This document shows positions 35,491 through 46,990 of a stretch of DNA of 64,000 bases, in pieces (position 1 is the first letter of the stretch; every line of letters starts with the position of its first letter). The DNA is taken from NCBI GenBank assembly GCA_027924585.1, contig BSBM01000123.1, positions 16,942,001 to 17,006,000 on the forward strand, given 5' to 3'. The position numbers and the translations under genes were made by a program. The stretch is from Larix kaempferi (lineage: Eukaryota > Streptophyta > Pinopsida > Pinales > Pinaceae). The notes under the pieces are model-generated. The model saw nothing but the letters and a program-made list of their open reading frames with translations, did not search any database and had not been told where the DNA came from.

Positions 35491-35773
35491 AATGTGCATT
35501 AATTATATTGATAAAAAATTAAAAAAATTGTGTCAATTTATAATCTGAACAAAGTGTATTCCAAAACTGCCCAAGTCTATGTCCAAAATATTCATCTTTA
35601 GCTAAAACATTTCTAAAGAAAAGTTATAAAACATGACAATTTTAGTGTTAAAACATATTTTAATTTGTGTTAAAAAAAAATTAACCTATAATTGAAGGCA
35701 AGTAGGATGGGTTCTGGTGTCTTTTGAGCCCTATTTTCAGTTCCATTGAAGTCACTTCGATTGAACCAATTGA

Positions 35774-35962
35774 TTATTCACGAGAACTGAAAATTCTCAA
35801 TGAGTTTTTCAAATCTTGGTCTTTGCCTTGCTCCAAATGAAGGACTTTGTCTTGTAATTCCTTAACCTTTGCAACATCTTCCTCTAACTTCTCCTTTTAG
35901 CACTCCTCATCTACTTCTAGGAGTATCAATTTGCCTTCGCCCTTTTCAATTTGAGCTTTCAT
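35774..35962 (-). pseudogene. Coiled-coil coding remnant, unidentified
   Basis: Minus translation from ATG at 35962 gives MKAQIEKGEGKLILLEVDEEC, a stop, then KEKLEEDVAKVKELQDKVLHLEQ in the same frame. It has strong heptad character and no identifiable parent gene. The stop near 35900 and the lack of flanking exons suggest a fragment. Confidence 0.35.
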
Positions 35963-36112
35963 TAGGATTAACTAGCTTCAAATTGTCTTTAACTCCATTT
36001 CATTATTTAAATCCCATTATTTCCTCCATGTTTCTCATCTCCTCATAACTAGAGCAATGTTGTCTTGACAATCACATATTTTTCACTGTGGGATAACCCT
36101 CTTTATATATAC

Positions 36113-37185
36113 TGAAAGTTTTCTGAAATTTCAACTCAACCCAGTTTTCAAGTCAACTTGCCATTGTTTAATGCCCAACCCAGTTTTTGTTAATGGTTGG
36201 AAATGAAAAGTAATTTTCAGACTTGTAAAACACAGCTGAAACTCAATATTACAGACATAAAATTAAATATTCATGCACACCATACAAAATTTCAGACTTA
36301 GAATTTTTGGCCAATAGCCTAGGAAAAACCCCCAAGGGGAAAACCTGTGTGAGAGAGAGAGAATTATTTATTTCTTCAGAAAATTTCAGTACAAAAATGA
36401 CAGTCAAAACCACTTATCTCAACCAACAAAATTTTCACCCAGAAGGGTGCCTCGATTTCTGTGTTGTAGCTGCTTCAAAATTTGTGCAGTACTTGCCTTG
36501 ATTTCTATGCTATACAACCCTCGAAAATAGTGCCAAGAAATGCCTCGGGATGTGTGCCCAATCTGCAGTACGAATACACATCAATTAATGGTGTTGTATG
36601 GTCCTCGATTTTTGTGCCCACTACCTCGATATTTGTGCCCAACAAATCACCTCGAAAACTGTGTTGTACGGTTCAACAATAAATGCTGTTGTACGGATTC
36701 TCGAATTCTGTGCCCTGTACCTTCGCACTAAAGTTGCCTTGAGATTTGTGCTGTAATATTCTTTTGGGAAATGTGCCATTAATTCTCCTCGGAATCTGTG
36801 CTACTACTCAATAAATGCTCATAGAGTTGCCTCGATTTCTGTGCCCTCTCTCTTTCTCTTCACTCTCTTCTCCACACAAAAAAGTGAATGCAAAATGCCT
36901 TCCCTTTGTTTTTTTTAACTAAACCCTAGGGTGAGTGAATGGTCATCTAATCCAATGGTTGAGATTAGATCAGATGAGTGGATGAGAATAAAAGCTCATT
37001 TAAATCTTATAAAAATTAAATTCACTCACCTCACTTAAATTTATCAAAAAGTGACTTTAATCCCTAAAGTCAAATTAAAAGCTCATCACAAGTCATTTAA
37101 TGCAAGAGTCACTTTATTTCCTCCTTTTAAGTGAATAAGGAAAAAGTCACCTAGGGGAACACTTTTTTAGGTACAAAAATCAACA
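36113..37185 (-). repeat. 3' LTR of copia-1 (1073 bp)
   Basis: Plus strand starts TGAAAGTTTTCTG and ends AAAAATCAACA; in element sense it begins TGTTGATTTTTGTACC. It matches 41522-41855 and 55281-56022 in order. It contains repeated short phrases of the type CCTCGATTTCTGTG, present many times across 36440-36840. Confidence 0.9.
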
Positions 37186-37194
37186 CTCCCTCTT
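37186..37194 (-). promoter_or_regulatory. Polypurine tract of copia-1
   Basis: Minus strand AAGAGGGAG directly before the LTR start TGTTG. Confidence 0.8.
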
Positions 37195-37284
37195 ACCGAG
37201 GAAGGTGTTATGCACCACTCCCAACTTGTCCCTGAAGAAGACAAACTTGCCTTGCCCCAAGGATTTTGTCAGAATGTCTGTAAC

Positions 37285-40200
37285 CTATTCATCAGTGGAA
37301 ATGTACTGTAACTCCACAACTCCTCTCTGAACATAGTCTCCGATGAAGTGGTATCTGATCTCTATGTGCTTAGACTTGTCGTGAAAAACTGGATTCTCAG
37401 ATAGCTGGAAGCAACTCTGATTGTTACAGTAAATCACCGTGGGCTTTAGCTCCTGAACAAATAAATCTACCAATAACTTGCAAAGCCATAGTGCTTCGCA
37501 ACTAGCCTGATTGGCTTCCATGTACTCAGCCTCAACAAAACTCAAAGCAACGGACTTTTGCTTCCGACTGAACCACGACACTGCTGCTGAGCCCAAACTG
37601 AAGCAACAACCGAAATTGCTCCTCCGATCCATCACACTGCCTGCCCAATCTGAATCCGTGAAGCCAACCAAACTAACACCACCCGAACTCCTGTAGTCCA
37701 AACCAAAATCCACTGTCCCTGTAAGGTATCTCAATACATGTTTCGCGGCTGTCCAGTGCACTCTCCTAGTCTCCACCATGAACTGACTGAGAGTGTTCAC
37801 CGCAAAACATAAGTCTGGCCTGGTGTTGACCAGATACATCAATGAACCAATGAGCTGACGATATAAATTAGGATCTACCAACTCTCCCTCAAAAGCATGA
37901 AGCTGCTTCCGGTTGGTAATCATAGGCGTGGACATAGGCCTACAATCATCCATCCAAAATCTCCTAAGAATATCAGTAGCATAATTTCCTTGTCCTAGGA
38001 AAATATGACCAGGCTCCTGCCAAACCTCCATCCCCAAATAATAGTGCATCAACCCAATATTTGTCATCTCATACTCTGAAGCAAGATCTCTCTTGCAAGC
38101 TGCAATGAGACGCTCCTCCTTAGTGATAAACAAATCATTAACGTACAACAGAAGAATGAGTGGATCCCCATGAACCACAATGAAGTAAAGATTGGGATCA
38201 ACCTCACTCTTCTGAAATCCCATTGACATCAGATATGCATCAATCCTGTAATACCAAGCTCGAGGATCTTTCTTCAGACCATACAAGGCCTTCTTCAGCC
38301 TGCACACATGAGAATCCCTCCAATGAATCTCAAAGCCTTGAGGCTACTCCAAATAAACCTCCTCCTGGAGAAGACCATTGAGAAATGCGGTCTTCACATC
38401 CATTTGGTGGATCTTTCAACCCATCTCTGCTGCCATGGAAATCACTGCTCTAATGGAAGAATATCGAGCAACTGATGCAAAGGTCTCATCATAATCTACT
38501 CCCTCTATCTGTGAGAACCCTCGTGCCACAAAGCGAGCCTTGAACTTCTCCACATTGCCATCTGCAGTATGCTTTACCTTGTAAAGCCACTTGGAAGTCA
38601 CCACTGACTTCCCCTTTGGTCTCGGTACAATCTGCCATACATCATTCTTCATGATTGAATGGTACTCTTCCATCATGGCATCTCTCCAAACCTGATGCTG
38701 AGAGGCCTCCTCAAAAGTAGAAGGCTTTGACTCATGAAGAATAACAACTAGTGCCATACCCAATCTGTCAGGCATCACAACTGTCCTAACTGGCTCCTGG
38801 GGCCTACCAAGTGAGTCTGCTTCCTTCAAGATATCGTGAAGCCATTTAGGCTTTCTCTTACCTGAAGGTGGCTCCCAAACCGGTCTATCCTCATCTGAAG
38901 AACTGCTAGAAGCAGATGGCCCAACAACCTGTGAGTCAGTATCAGGTGAACCCAAAGATCCAGAACCTGCAATTGGTGAACCTGTAACCTGAGATCCAAA
39001 ACCTGTCCCCGAAATACCTACTGGCTGAACCACTGTACTTGTAGAACTTGTGCCTGTAACCTGTGGACCAGTCACTCCGAAAACCTGTGATCCAGTACTT
39101 TGAACTGAAGATACCCGTGTCACCTGAGGTGTGGGAGCTCGTGACTCCTCATACTCCAACTCTCTAGACTTCCTGAAGGCTCTCTCCTCCTCAAACCTCA
39201 CTTCCTGCCTCACAACAACTTTCCTGAGTGCAGGAAGATAAATGCGGAAAGCCTTCGAAGTCTCATCATAGCCCACAAATATGCCCTTCTCTGCAGTGGT
39301 CTCCAACTTTGTCCTCTTCTTAGAAGGGACATGAGAGTAAGTCAAACAACCAAATATACGAAAATGACCAACCTTAGGCTTCTTTCCCGTGAACATCTCC
39401 TCAGGAGTCTTCCTCCCCAAGGCACGGTGGGGACTCCTGTTCTGAAGGTAAACAACTGTACTGCAAGCCTCTGCCCAAAGGAAGAAAGGAAGACTCTGAT
39501 CATGAAGCATAGCTCTCGCTACTCCAACAATAGCCCTGTTCTTCCTTTCAGCCACTCCATTTTGCTCATGAGTATATGGAACTATCAACTGTCTCTGTAT
39601 GCCCTCTTGTCTGCAAAAATCATCGAAATCATTGGAGGTATACTCACCCCCATTGTATGATCTCAAAACCTGAATCCTCCTCCCTGTCTAATTCTCCATA
39701 AGAGCTTTGAACTCTTGGAAGGTCTGCAAGACATCAACTTACTTCTTGCTCCTCAAGAAGTAGATCTAGGTTTTCCTGGAATAGTCATCGATGAAAGACA
39801 CATAATACTCAAAACCTGTCAAGGAAACAAATGACATAGGACCACATAAATCTGAGTGAATCAAATCAAGTACCCCTGCTGACCTGTTGTCACTGCTTGG
39901 AAAAGCAGTCTTGGCGTACTTTCCCAAAGCACATCCTCTGCATACATCATTGTGCTCTGTGCTGAACTCTAGTAGACTTGTAACCATACTCCTCAACAAT
40001 CTTAAAGTGGGATGATGCAAATGGGCCATCCTTCGATGCCATAACTCGCAAAGATCACTGCTGTTGTTGTGTTCCAAAGCATGCTGAGGCTGAAATAAGA
40101 GCTTGTATAGTTTCCCGCATCTAACCCCAATGTGCAAAGAGGTAGATGGTCCTGCAGTATTGGGGAATATACGCACATGTCCATCCATGAAACAAATCCC

Positions 40201-40540
40201 AAGACCCCTATCCTCAATAATGGAAATTGATACCAAGTTCTTTTTCAGCCCAGGGACAAACAACACATCCCTCAAAATCATAGGACTCATGGACTCCCTC
40301 TGAAAGGTAATGGTCCCACGACCAAGTGCTCTGACAATGGCGTCATCTCCCAGTACAACCTCCACATCTACACCTGTCTATGAAAGATCAGAGAACATCT
40401 CTCGAGCACCTGTCATGTGACTCGAAGCTCCGTTATCAATATACCAAGTGCTAGTGGTGGAAGCACCCATATGATGGCCAGTCAACAAAGAATACTCCAT
40501 CTCAATATCCAAATCAGTGCTGGTAATAATAGAGGCTCTC
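37285..40540 (-). pseudogene. copia-1 pol: protease, integrase, RT and RNase H
   Basis: One frame with a few stops. Protease: WYIDNGASSHMTG near 40445 (usually D-S-G-A). Linker and integrase zinc region: VLFVPGLKKNLVS, WHRRMAHLHHPTL and CRGCALGK (40290-39920). Integrase core: IHSDLCGPM, then NGGEYTS and the E region EQNGVAERKNR (to about 39530). RT starts near 38690 (KSVVTSKWLYKVK) with a catalytic box YVNDLF near 38145 (usually YVDD). RNase H: TDSDWAG, ALSFVEAEY and CNNQS (usually CDNQS) to 37285. Stops near 40378, 39765, 39690, 38416 and 38345 mostly fall where Trp or Gln is usual. The product is inactive. Confidence 0.9.
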
Positions 40541-41425
40541 TCTCTCTCTCTTAACATGTCCAGCACAAATAGAAAATTCTCTCTGAAATCTCTCTCCAAA
40601 ATCATCAATCTCCGTTGAGGCTGCTGTCTGCTGCTTTTTCTTCTTATTTGGACACTGTGAAGCACAGTGCCCAAATCCATGACAAGCAAAGCACTTTACT
40701 TTTCTTAAGTCTTTCTTCTGCCCACCCTGTTGCTGCTGCTTGGCCCCACCCTGCTTGGGTCCCTTCTTCTTCTTTCCTTTTGTAGTCAATGCCACATTCT
40801 CCTCATCCTCCCTACCCTGTGAAGAGATTCCTTGTACAAGACCTCTCCTGGTCTCCTCCTATACAAAATAATCCCACAGTCTATCTCAGGAAGGTAAGTT
40901 CTCCCTGCCTACTATAGGCTGCACAAACAATGCCCATGGCTTGGAAGCTCCATTCACTGCTGTCTGCACAAGCTCAGTAGCTGAAACTACCTCCCCAACT
41001 GCTGCTAGCTCATCTCTAACTTGATATATCTTGGTATGATAAGATGTCACTCTCTCTCCACCATTCATCTTTATACCCTTCAGCTTCTCTCTTAAGACCA
41101 TCTTTCAGTTCTCATTAGTGCTATGGTATAAATTGGTCAAGGAATCCCACATTTTATATGCATGGTCTTTACCTGAAATATGTGGAATAATGTGGTCTTT
41201 AACTCCATCAAGAACAATTCTCCCAGCTTTATAGTCCTTCTTGTTGAAAACTGCTAATGCATGAGCATCTGTAGCAGCGGGAATCTGAATAGGTTTGGCT
41301 AAAGTATTGTTTACCACTTCATCCCATAATTCATTTTCCTCCAAGATAAGCATTATTCTAGCCTTCCATGGAACAAAATTCCCTGTCCCATCTATCCTAT
41401 CCTCCAACCTAACTCCTGTAGCCAT
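40541..41425 (-). pseudogene. copia-1 gag
   Basis: Starts at ATG 41425 just inside the primer binding site. It carries a copia-type Gag (FVPWKARIMLILEENELW, KMWDSLTNLY, GGERVTSYHTKI), then a Lys/Gln-rich stretch and a zinc knuckle CFACHGFGHCASQC near 40680. Stops at about 41104 (in NEN-stop-KM, where Arg is usual), 40883 and 40859 break it. The frame then shifts relative to pol inside a CT microsatellite (40536-40551). Confidence 0.88.
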
Positions 41426-41506
41426 CTCACTGCCAAATTAACAAGGTGCTTCCCACTGACAAAAGAAATCACTAACTGTATGAAATAACTTTAGTTTTCT
41501 ACCCAC

Positions 41507-41521
41507 CAAGGTCTGATACCT
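41507..41521 (-). promoter_or_regulatory. Primer binding site of copia-1
   Basis: Minus strand AGGTATCAGACC follows the LTR end TTTCA. It matches the Met-tRNA site TGGTATCAGAGC except at the first base and near the end. Confidence 0.7.
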
Positions 41522-41855
41522 TGAAATTTTTCTGAGATTTCAACCCAACTCGGTTTTCAAGTCAACTCGCCATTGTTTAATGCCCAACCCAGTTTTTGTT
41601 AATGGATGGAAATGACACGTAATTTGTAGACTTGTAAAACACATCTGGAACTCAATATTACAGACAGAAAATTAAATATTCATGCACAGCATAAAAAATT
41701 TCAGACTCAGAATTTCTGGCCAATGCCCCAGAAAAAACCCCCAAGGGGAAAACTTGTCAGAGAGAGAGAAATATTTATTTCTCTAGAAAATTTCAGTACA
41801 AAAATTTACAGTCAAAACCACTTATCTCAACCAACAAATTTTTCACCTAGAAGGT
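41522..41855 (-). repeat. 5' LTR of copia-1, part next to the primer binding site
   Basis: Matches 36113-36450 of the 3' LTR base for base with scattered changes, then stops at AAGGT where element E begins. Confidence 0.9.
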
Positions 41856-43416
41856 TGTTGGCGTATATAACTGAGCTAGAGGTTTCCAGTGTAGACCCAG
41901 GTACTTCGTGGTTCAGGGAACCAACAAAACCCCTATTCATTAGCCCTTTCGGCAACAGACTGCGCACAACCCGAGGTCTCACCCGAGGTGAAGCTAAGGG
42001 GGTGGTTGTAGAATCAAGTTTCCACAACTTGGTGATGCGAAGGTAAAAGGACTAGTGAGCGGCGCAACACTATACGGGCTGTTGCGGACCGACAACTGCG
42101 CGAAGTCTCTACTTCGCATCGGATACTTCGAAAAGCAGAGGTGCTTGCGCAACCAGCGCATCCAAGGACTGCACGGTATGGGACACTTCTTGCGTCACGT
42201 CGATAAGCTAGCAACAGTTTACTTCACAGCAACTCTCAATGGTTTAGTGCGTCAACTAGACCACGCATCTACTCCTGACTTGTTCGACTTCATTCAAAGA
42301 CTTGACGATCTTTATCCATTCGTGACACTTAGCTTATTAATGTTATGGTGCATGCAAATGAATAAAACATACAAAACTGCGCACTCCAACGTTGCGCTTC
42401 AATTCAGTGTTCAACTATGCGACTATCCAACAAATTCATACATTCAAATGCTCAGAAGTGTTGAATACATAATATTCATCCACACATGTATTACTTAACA
42501 TATTATTCCCATCATTCTGCGGCGAATACATATAAAAAAAATCACATAACAGATAACTGCGGTATTTAAACATCCATGCTAAGCAAAAGAACAGTTGCAA
42601 ACACAACAATCACATAACACATAATTTAACGTGGTTCACCCCCGTGATGGAGGCTACGTCCACAATAACAATGGTTAATATTGATCTTTTTGGGAAGGGT
42701 ACACCCGTTCTTAGTCTGCGCACTCAGCTGCAGACTCTCTTCTCTCTCAGATAGGTCTCTGTGCACTCAGCTGCAGAGCCTTTATAATAGCTTCAAAACT
42801 CAAAAGATGCTAACAATGCTCAACAATGACTAGCTCTACAAGAGATTCACCATTTCTCATACAAAATGCACTTATTTATAGATCACGCCCATGGGTTGTG
42901 TCTTTACAATCAGTAGGCCGAAACCTTAAGGTTTTGAAAACTGGCGTGGCTAACTGCCACCCTAGCTGTCGCCATCGATAGCTTGCTCTGCCTGCTCCAG
43001 GCCGTCCTGCTGGGCCACTCGTGGCTCACACGCTCGTCTGACAGCCATAGTCACCAAACGGTTGTAACTGCATCATGGCCTATCCCTTTCCACTCCTTCT
43101 GCTTTCCTGTCGCCATCGGCGTAGTGGCCTAGATTCTCAACTGCTTTCCACCACTTGCTCGAACATGTCACTTTCCTCTGCCTTCCACATGTTCCTTACC
43201 CAAAATAGGTCATGTCCTTGTTTGACCTTTACCTATATTGCGTACCAAAAATAGCTCATGCGCGGTTCTGTGCATCAACCTACTGCGCGACCATGCCTTG
43301 GCCATTGCCGTCGCGCGACATGCACAATTTCTAAAAAATTGCCTGTAGCTTGTCACCGGGCGCAATGCGCACTCTTCAGTACTTGTGCAAAATCCCAACT
43401 TGGACCCCGTCCAATA
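41856..43416 (-). repeat. 3' LTR of element E (1561 bp)
   Basis: Plus strand starts TGTTGGCGTATATAAC and ends GTCCAATA, so the element-sense start reads TATTGG where the 5' LTR has TGTTGG. A minus-strand TATA-like CTATAAATAAG lies at about 42871-42881, and a conserved TTAACGTGGTTCACCCC block near 42628. Confidence 0.9.
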
Positions 43417-43430
43417 GGCCCCTAACACTC
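43417..43430 (-). promoter_or_regulatory. Polypurine tract of element E
   Basis: Minus strand GAGTGTTAGGGGCC abuts the LTR; it is a decayed form of the TTGGGGGCC tract of element C. Confidence 0.65.
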
Positions 43431-46300
43431 ACCTGTGGCTCGTCCCGAGCCACTTTCAGTTCCGGACGAGGGTGCTGCACTCTCTGGTGTGCCTATCTTT
43501 GAAGTAAAATTTTGCAGAGTAATTGCTAGCTCTACGACCATATCCTTGGCCGCCTTCTCGAATTCTCGCAGCGTCTCTAGAGTGGCCTGCGAGACCGTTT
43601 CCCTAGCCACCTGCTCTTTCATTGTGCCTTCTGCTGTATGAAGTTCTACGAACTTCTCATCGAATTGCTGTATCAGTTCAAGGCCTTCCTGTTCAATGGA
43701 CTACAACCTGTCAGATGCAGCAGCCTCTTTCTCCAATAGCTCGACCAATTCTTTCTGTAGGTCCTTGATTTCATTATACCTTTGTATTTTCTCCCTGGAC
43801 GACACAGTCTTTAATTCTGCATTTGTGGTTTCTACCTGTTGCTGTGTCCTTTGTAGATCCTCCTTGATCTTTTGCAGCGCAGGATCTTCGTTCAACCCCA
43901 ACACAATTGTATTTACTCCTTCGAGTAAATCTTGACACTTTGTCACCTGCGACGAAATGTTCTCCAAGGTTGCCGTTGCTTCCTCGGCTGGAGCGACGCA
44001 CTGATTTGATGGGATAATTGGGTGCCTTGCCTCCAGCTCTACAATCTTCCCTCTTTAGGAAGTCTCCATCTGTTCCATTTCTGATGTGAGGGCTTCTACC
44101 TTGGCCCCGATTTTCTTTATGGTATCCTCTACATCCTCTTCTTCGGCGCATTCCTCAATGCTTGCGCAGACTACTGAAATTGTTTCTTTCAGTTTGTGGT
44201 CTTTTTCTCTAGCCTCACTCAACTCTTGCAGATTGCAAGCTGATTCCTGCTTTAGCTGATTGATGTTGTCAGCCAAATTTGCGCTTTGATCGTATGAGGC
44301 CAGGCCTCTCTCATGAATTTCTTCAACGACCTGTGTGTGTAATTCGTTTAGGTCCTCTAGTGATAAGGACCCAATGTTCAAGCTAAAATGTGTCGCATTC
44401 TTCACGGCGTCGCGCACACGATCGTTTGGAAAGACAAAGTGTGCGGGTTCTATATGCGCGACCCTGGGGTAGGGGCTCACTACGTGGGGAGGCCGTTTCT
44501 GCGCATCCGTTCCTCCTACCTTTCCTTCTGAATCTGACGACTGATTTCCCAAACTCAACTGGGTAACCATCGTTTTGACTGTTTCCATAGTTTGGATAAG
44601 GTCCATTTGTAATTGTTCCTGCCTGGCTTCCTTCTCTGCGTGAGTCTCTTCCTAGGATTCCTGTACCTTAGTGGCGATTGTCTCGCAGTTATCCGGATGG
44701 AGCTGCGGGCTGAACTTTGGCTTCTCAGCCTTTCGCTTCTTGCGCGGGCCTCTTGAGTCTGAATGGCCTTCAGTAGCCTTTCTTTTACGCTCTAATGACT
44801 CCTCAGCCTCATCTTGAGCAGGGTTCTTTTCTTCAACAATGGGAGTACCTTCAGGTAACCCCCCCTTCTTCTTTCCCTTTTCTACTTCTATGTCTTCACT
44901 ATCTCCTTTGGTATCTTCTTCATCTGAACTTTTTATGTCGATCTTGGCCGCCGAGACGGGTGGGATGTTCTGTTCGTAATCAGATGCATCGTCTCGCGAG
45001 GAGGGAACTTTCCAGTCGTCATCCCAACGCTCCATCATCTGCTCGATGGTCTCTTCATCTAGTCAGTAAAAGCCTGGATACCATAATCCTTCCTGGGCAT
45101 CAGCCCTTGCTTGAATGTGTGACTGATGCCTCCTCACACTAAACCTCATGATGCATGTATACTTGTCGGTCGGCGGTTGTGAAATGCACGGCGTTTCCAT
45201 AATCGCTTTGCGCAACTGGTGATAATAGACATAAAAGACTTCAACCATATGCTGTTGCCTTGATGCCTTCGAGCTCACCCATAGGTTAGTAAAATGCGTT
45301 CTACGACCCTGCCCTGCAAAGGTTGGAACCCCTTGATACCCTTTTGGCTCTTTCCAGCCTACAAAGGCTATCAATACGAGCAACCAGCTGAAATGGAATG
45401 GTGTTCCATTATCCTGAGTTTCTTCAACATCTACTAGAAACTCGTTCAATAAGAACTGGCACCAATTGTAATGTCTTCTGTGCAATACATTAGATACTGC
45501 CTTGATTGCGACTGTGGGTACCTCAGGCGGTCTACACTTGTGCAAAAGCTTTCCTGCAAGTAACTGGGTAGTAAACTTTGTGGCACGGTCATTGATATCA
45601 ACGGTTGGGAATCCACGTCCCTTCCGCACTACACCGAATTCTTTTTCTACTTCGGCGCTCAGATTTCTATCTTGTGCCCTCTTTATGATTAGTCAGCAAG
45701 GTCCTCTCCTCTCTTGTTCAGGCCTGCGATCTAGTGTATCATGTCTATACTGATATGAATGCGCTTGTCCAACCATAAGAATCCTTCATGCACGCAAGTG
45801 AGGAGTACGCGCACCACCGCTGAAAACTTCGTGGCCTTAGTGAAATGCGACATCTACAATAAGTTCAACAAGCCTGATGGCCGAATGGCCTCTAGCCAAT
45901 CCTGGAATTCCAGTCTTTCGACGCCAGTCTACGCATCCCTTACACGGTTGAGGTATGCGTCAGGTATGAATTGTGGGTAATTCTTCGGTGTTACCAACAT
46001 GTTTTCAAGTAAGTCCAAGTCGTCCAACTTGCATCCTGGTACGCTGCCCAACAAGTTTTCCTCAATCTTCACCCTTGTAGAAATGACAGGGACTGGGATT
46101 TCATACACAACATTCTTTTGTAAGTGGACCGGTAGGGCGTCATCTTTCCGTGGAGGAATGTAGTCCGACACCGGGTAAATAGGTAGGCTCTGTTGTTTCA
46201 TTTGTGCTTCGGCTCCTCCCTTCTCTGGTTCTTTTCCCTTACTGGTTCCTGCAACCTGCTTGGCTGAGCTTCTAGAGGCGGTTCCATTCGTTGCTGTCAT
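43422..46300 (-). pseudogene. 3' ORF of element E: conserved block, acidic/basic linker and long coiled coil
   Basis: 46300-45929 encodes a Ser/Lys/Gln-rich start (MTATNGTASRSS) leading to YPQFIPDAYLNRV. 45900-45063 is the conserved block shared with element C (GFLWLDK, FHFSWLLVLIAFVGWKE, HIQARADAQE). 45038-44652 is acidic (SSDEEDTKGDSEDIE) then strongly basic (RGPRKKRKAEK, a possible nuclear localisation signal). 44606-43422 is rich in Glu, Leu, Gln and Lys with heptad-like spacing, a probable coiled coil. From 45629 to 43422 one frame holds, broken only by stops near 45060, 44650, 44053 and 43699; most of these can be explained by CAG, CAA or CGA changing to stop. There is no membrane segment. 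The function is unknown; a structural or accessory role is more likely than an envelope. Confidence 0.72.
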
Positions 46301-46990
46301 GACTGGTGGAATCCCTGACCGCTCAAATAACCAGGATAGGTCGTGTAAATCATCCTGCTCATTCAGAAACTGCTCAGCTTATTCGGTTCTCTAGTAGCTT
46401 CGATAGCAATTGCATAACAGTTTGTAAAGTAGAGAAATGGACGAGTGAGGCCATATTTATAGGCTTAGTTGATCGGTAACGTGCCCTTTCGCGGTTTCCA
46501 AGGCACTTAATGCCATATTTATGATCCATATCACCCTATGATTTCGGCCCTGTCATTCGATCCTTCTCATCATGCCAATGTTGTTTCCTTAAATGCGAAA
46601 AGGTTGCCGGGCATCCAGATTGTCAATTCCATCGGGTCAGCACTAACTGCTCATCCTGCCATCTGGACTCGGGTGCTATATCGGTCACGTTGGTCTTTAT
46701 GGTAGTCCAAATTGTCTCATCCTCTCTTAAATTTTTAAAATTTGCAAGTGCCTCCAAATTGGTTAACGGCCCACTAACTGGCCGACAACCGCTATGGTAA
46801 CAGTTCCCGCTATGATGTGCTGGAGGTCTTGTGCGAAGGTACTTCCTGTCATGCATTCTGCGATATCTCTCGCGCTACCACGGTTTCGCCTTTTTTGTGC
46901 AATTAGTATCTGGATTTTCCCTCCTGCGCAGCTAATTTTTTCATTTTTTTTTTCTTGTGCGCAACTTCAACAGTGTTGCGCGGTACGCTT
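46301..46990 (-). other. Spacer between integrase and 3' ORF of element E
   Basis: Only short frames. One (46856-46623) ends NLREDETIWTTIKTNV and could be untranslated or a decayed piece of pol. Confidence 0.4.

Noticed and set aside
39331-39660. Plus-strand frame opposite copia-1 integrase
   Set aside because: It is a shadow of the well-supported minus-strand integrase coding region.
42055-42498. 147-codon plus-strand frame, repeated at 53900-54361
   Set aside because: Both lie at matching places in the two LTRs of element E, antisense to the element. This is LTR sequence, not a gene.
43422-46300. Calling the 3' ORF of element E an envelope gene
   Set aside because: No signal peptide, transmembrane segment or fusion-peptide-like region is visible; position alone is not enough.
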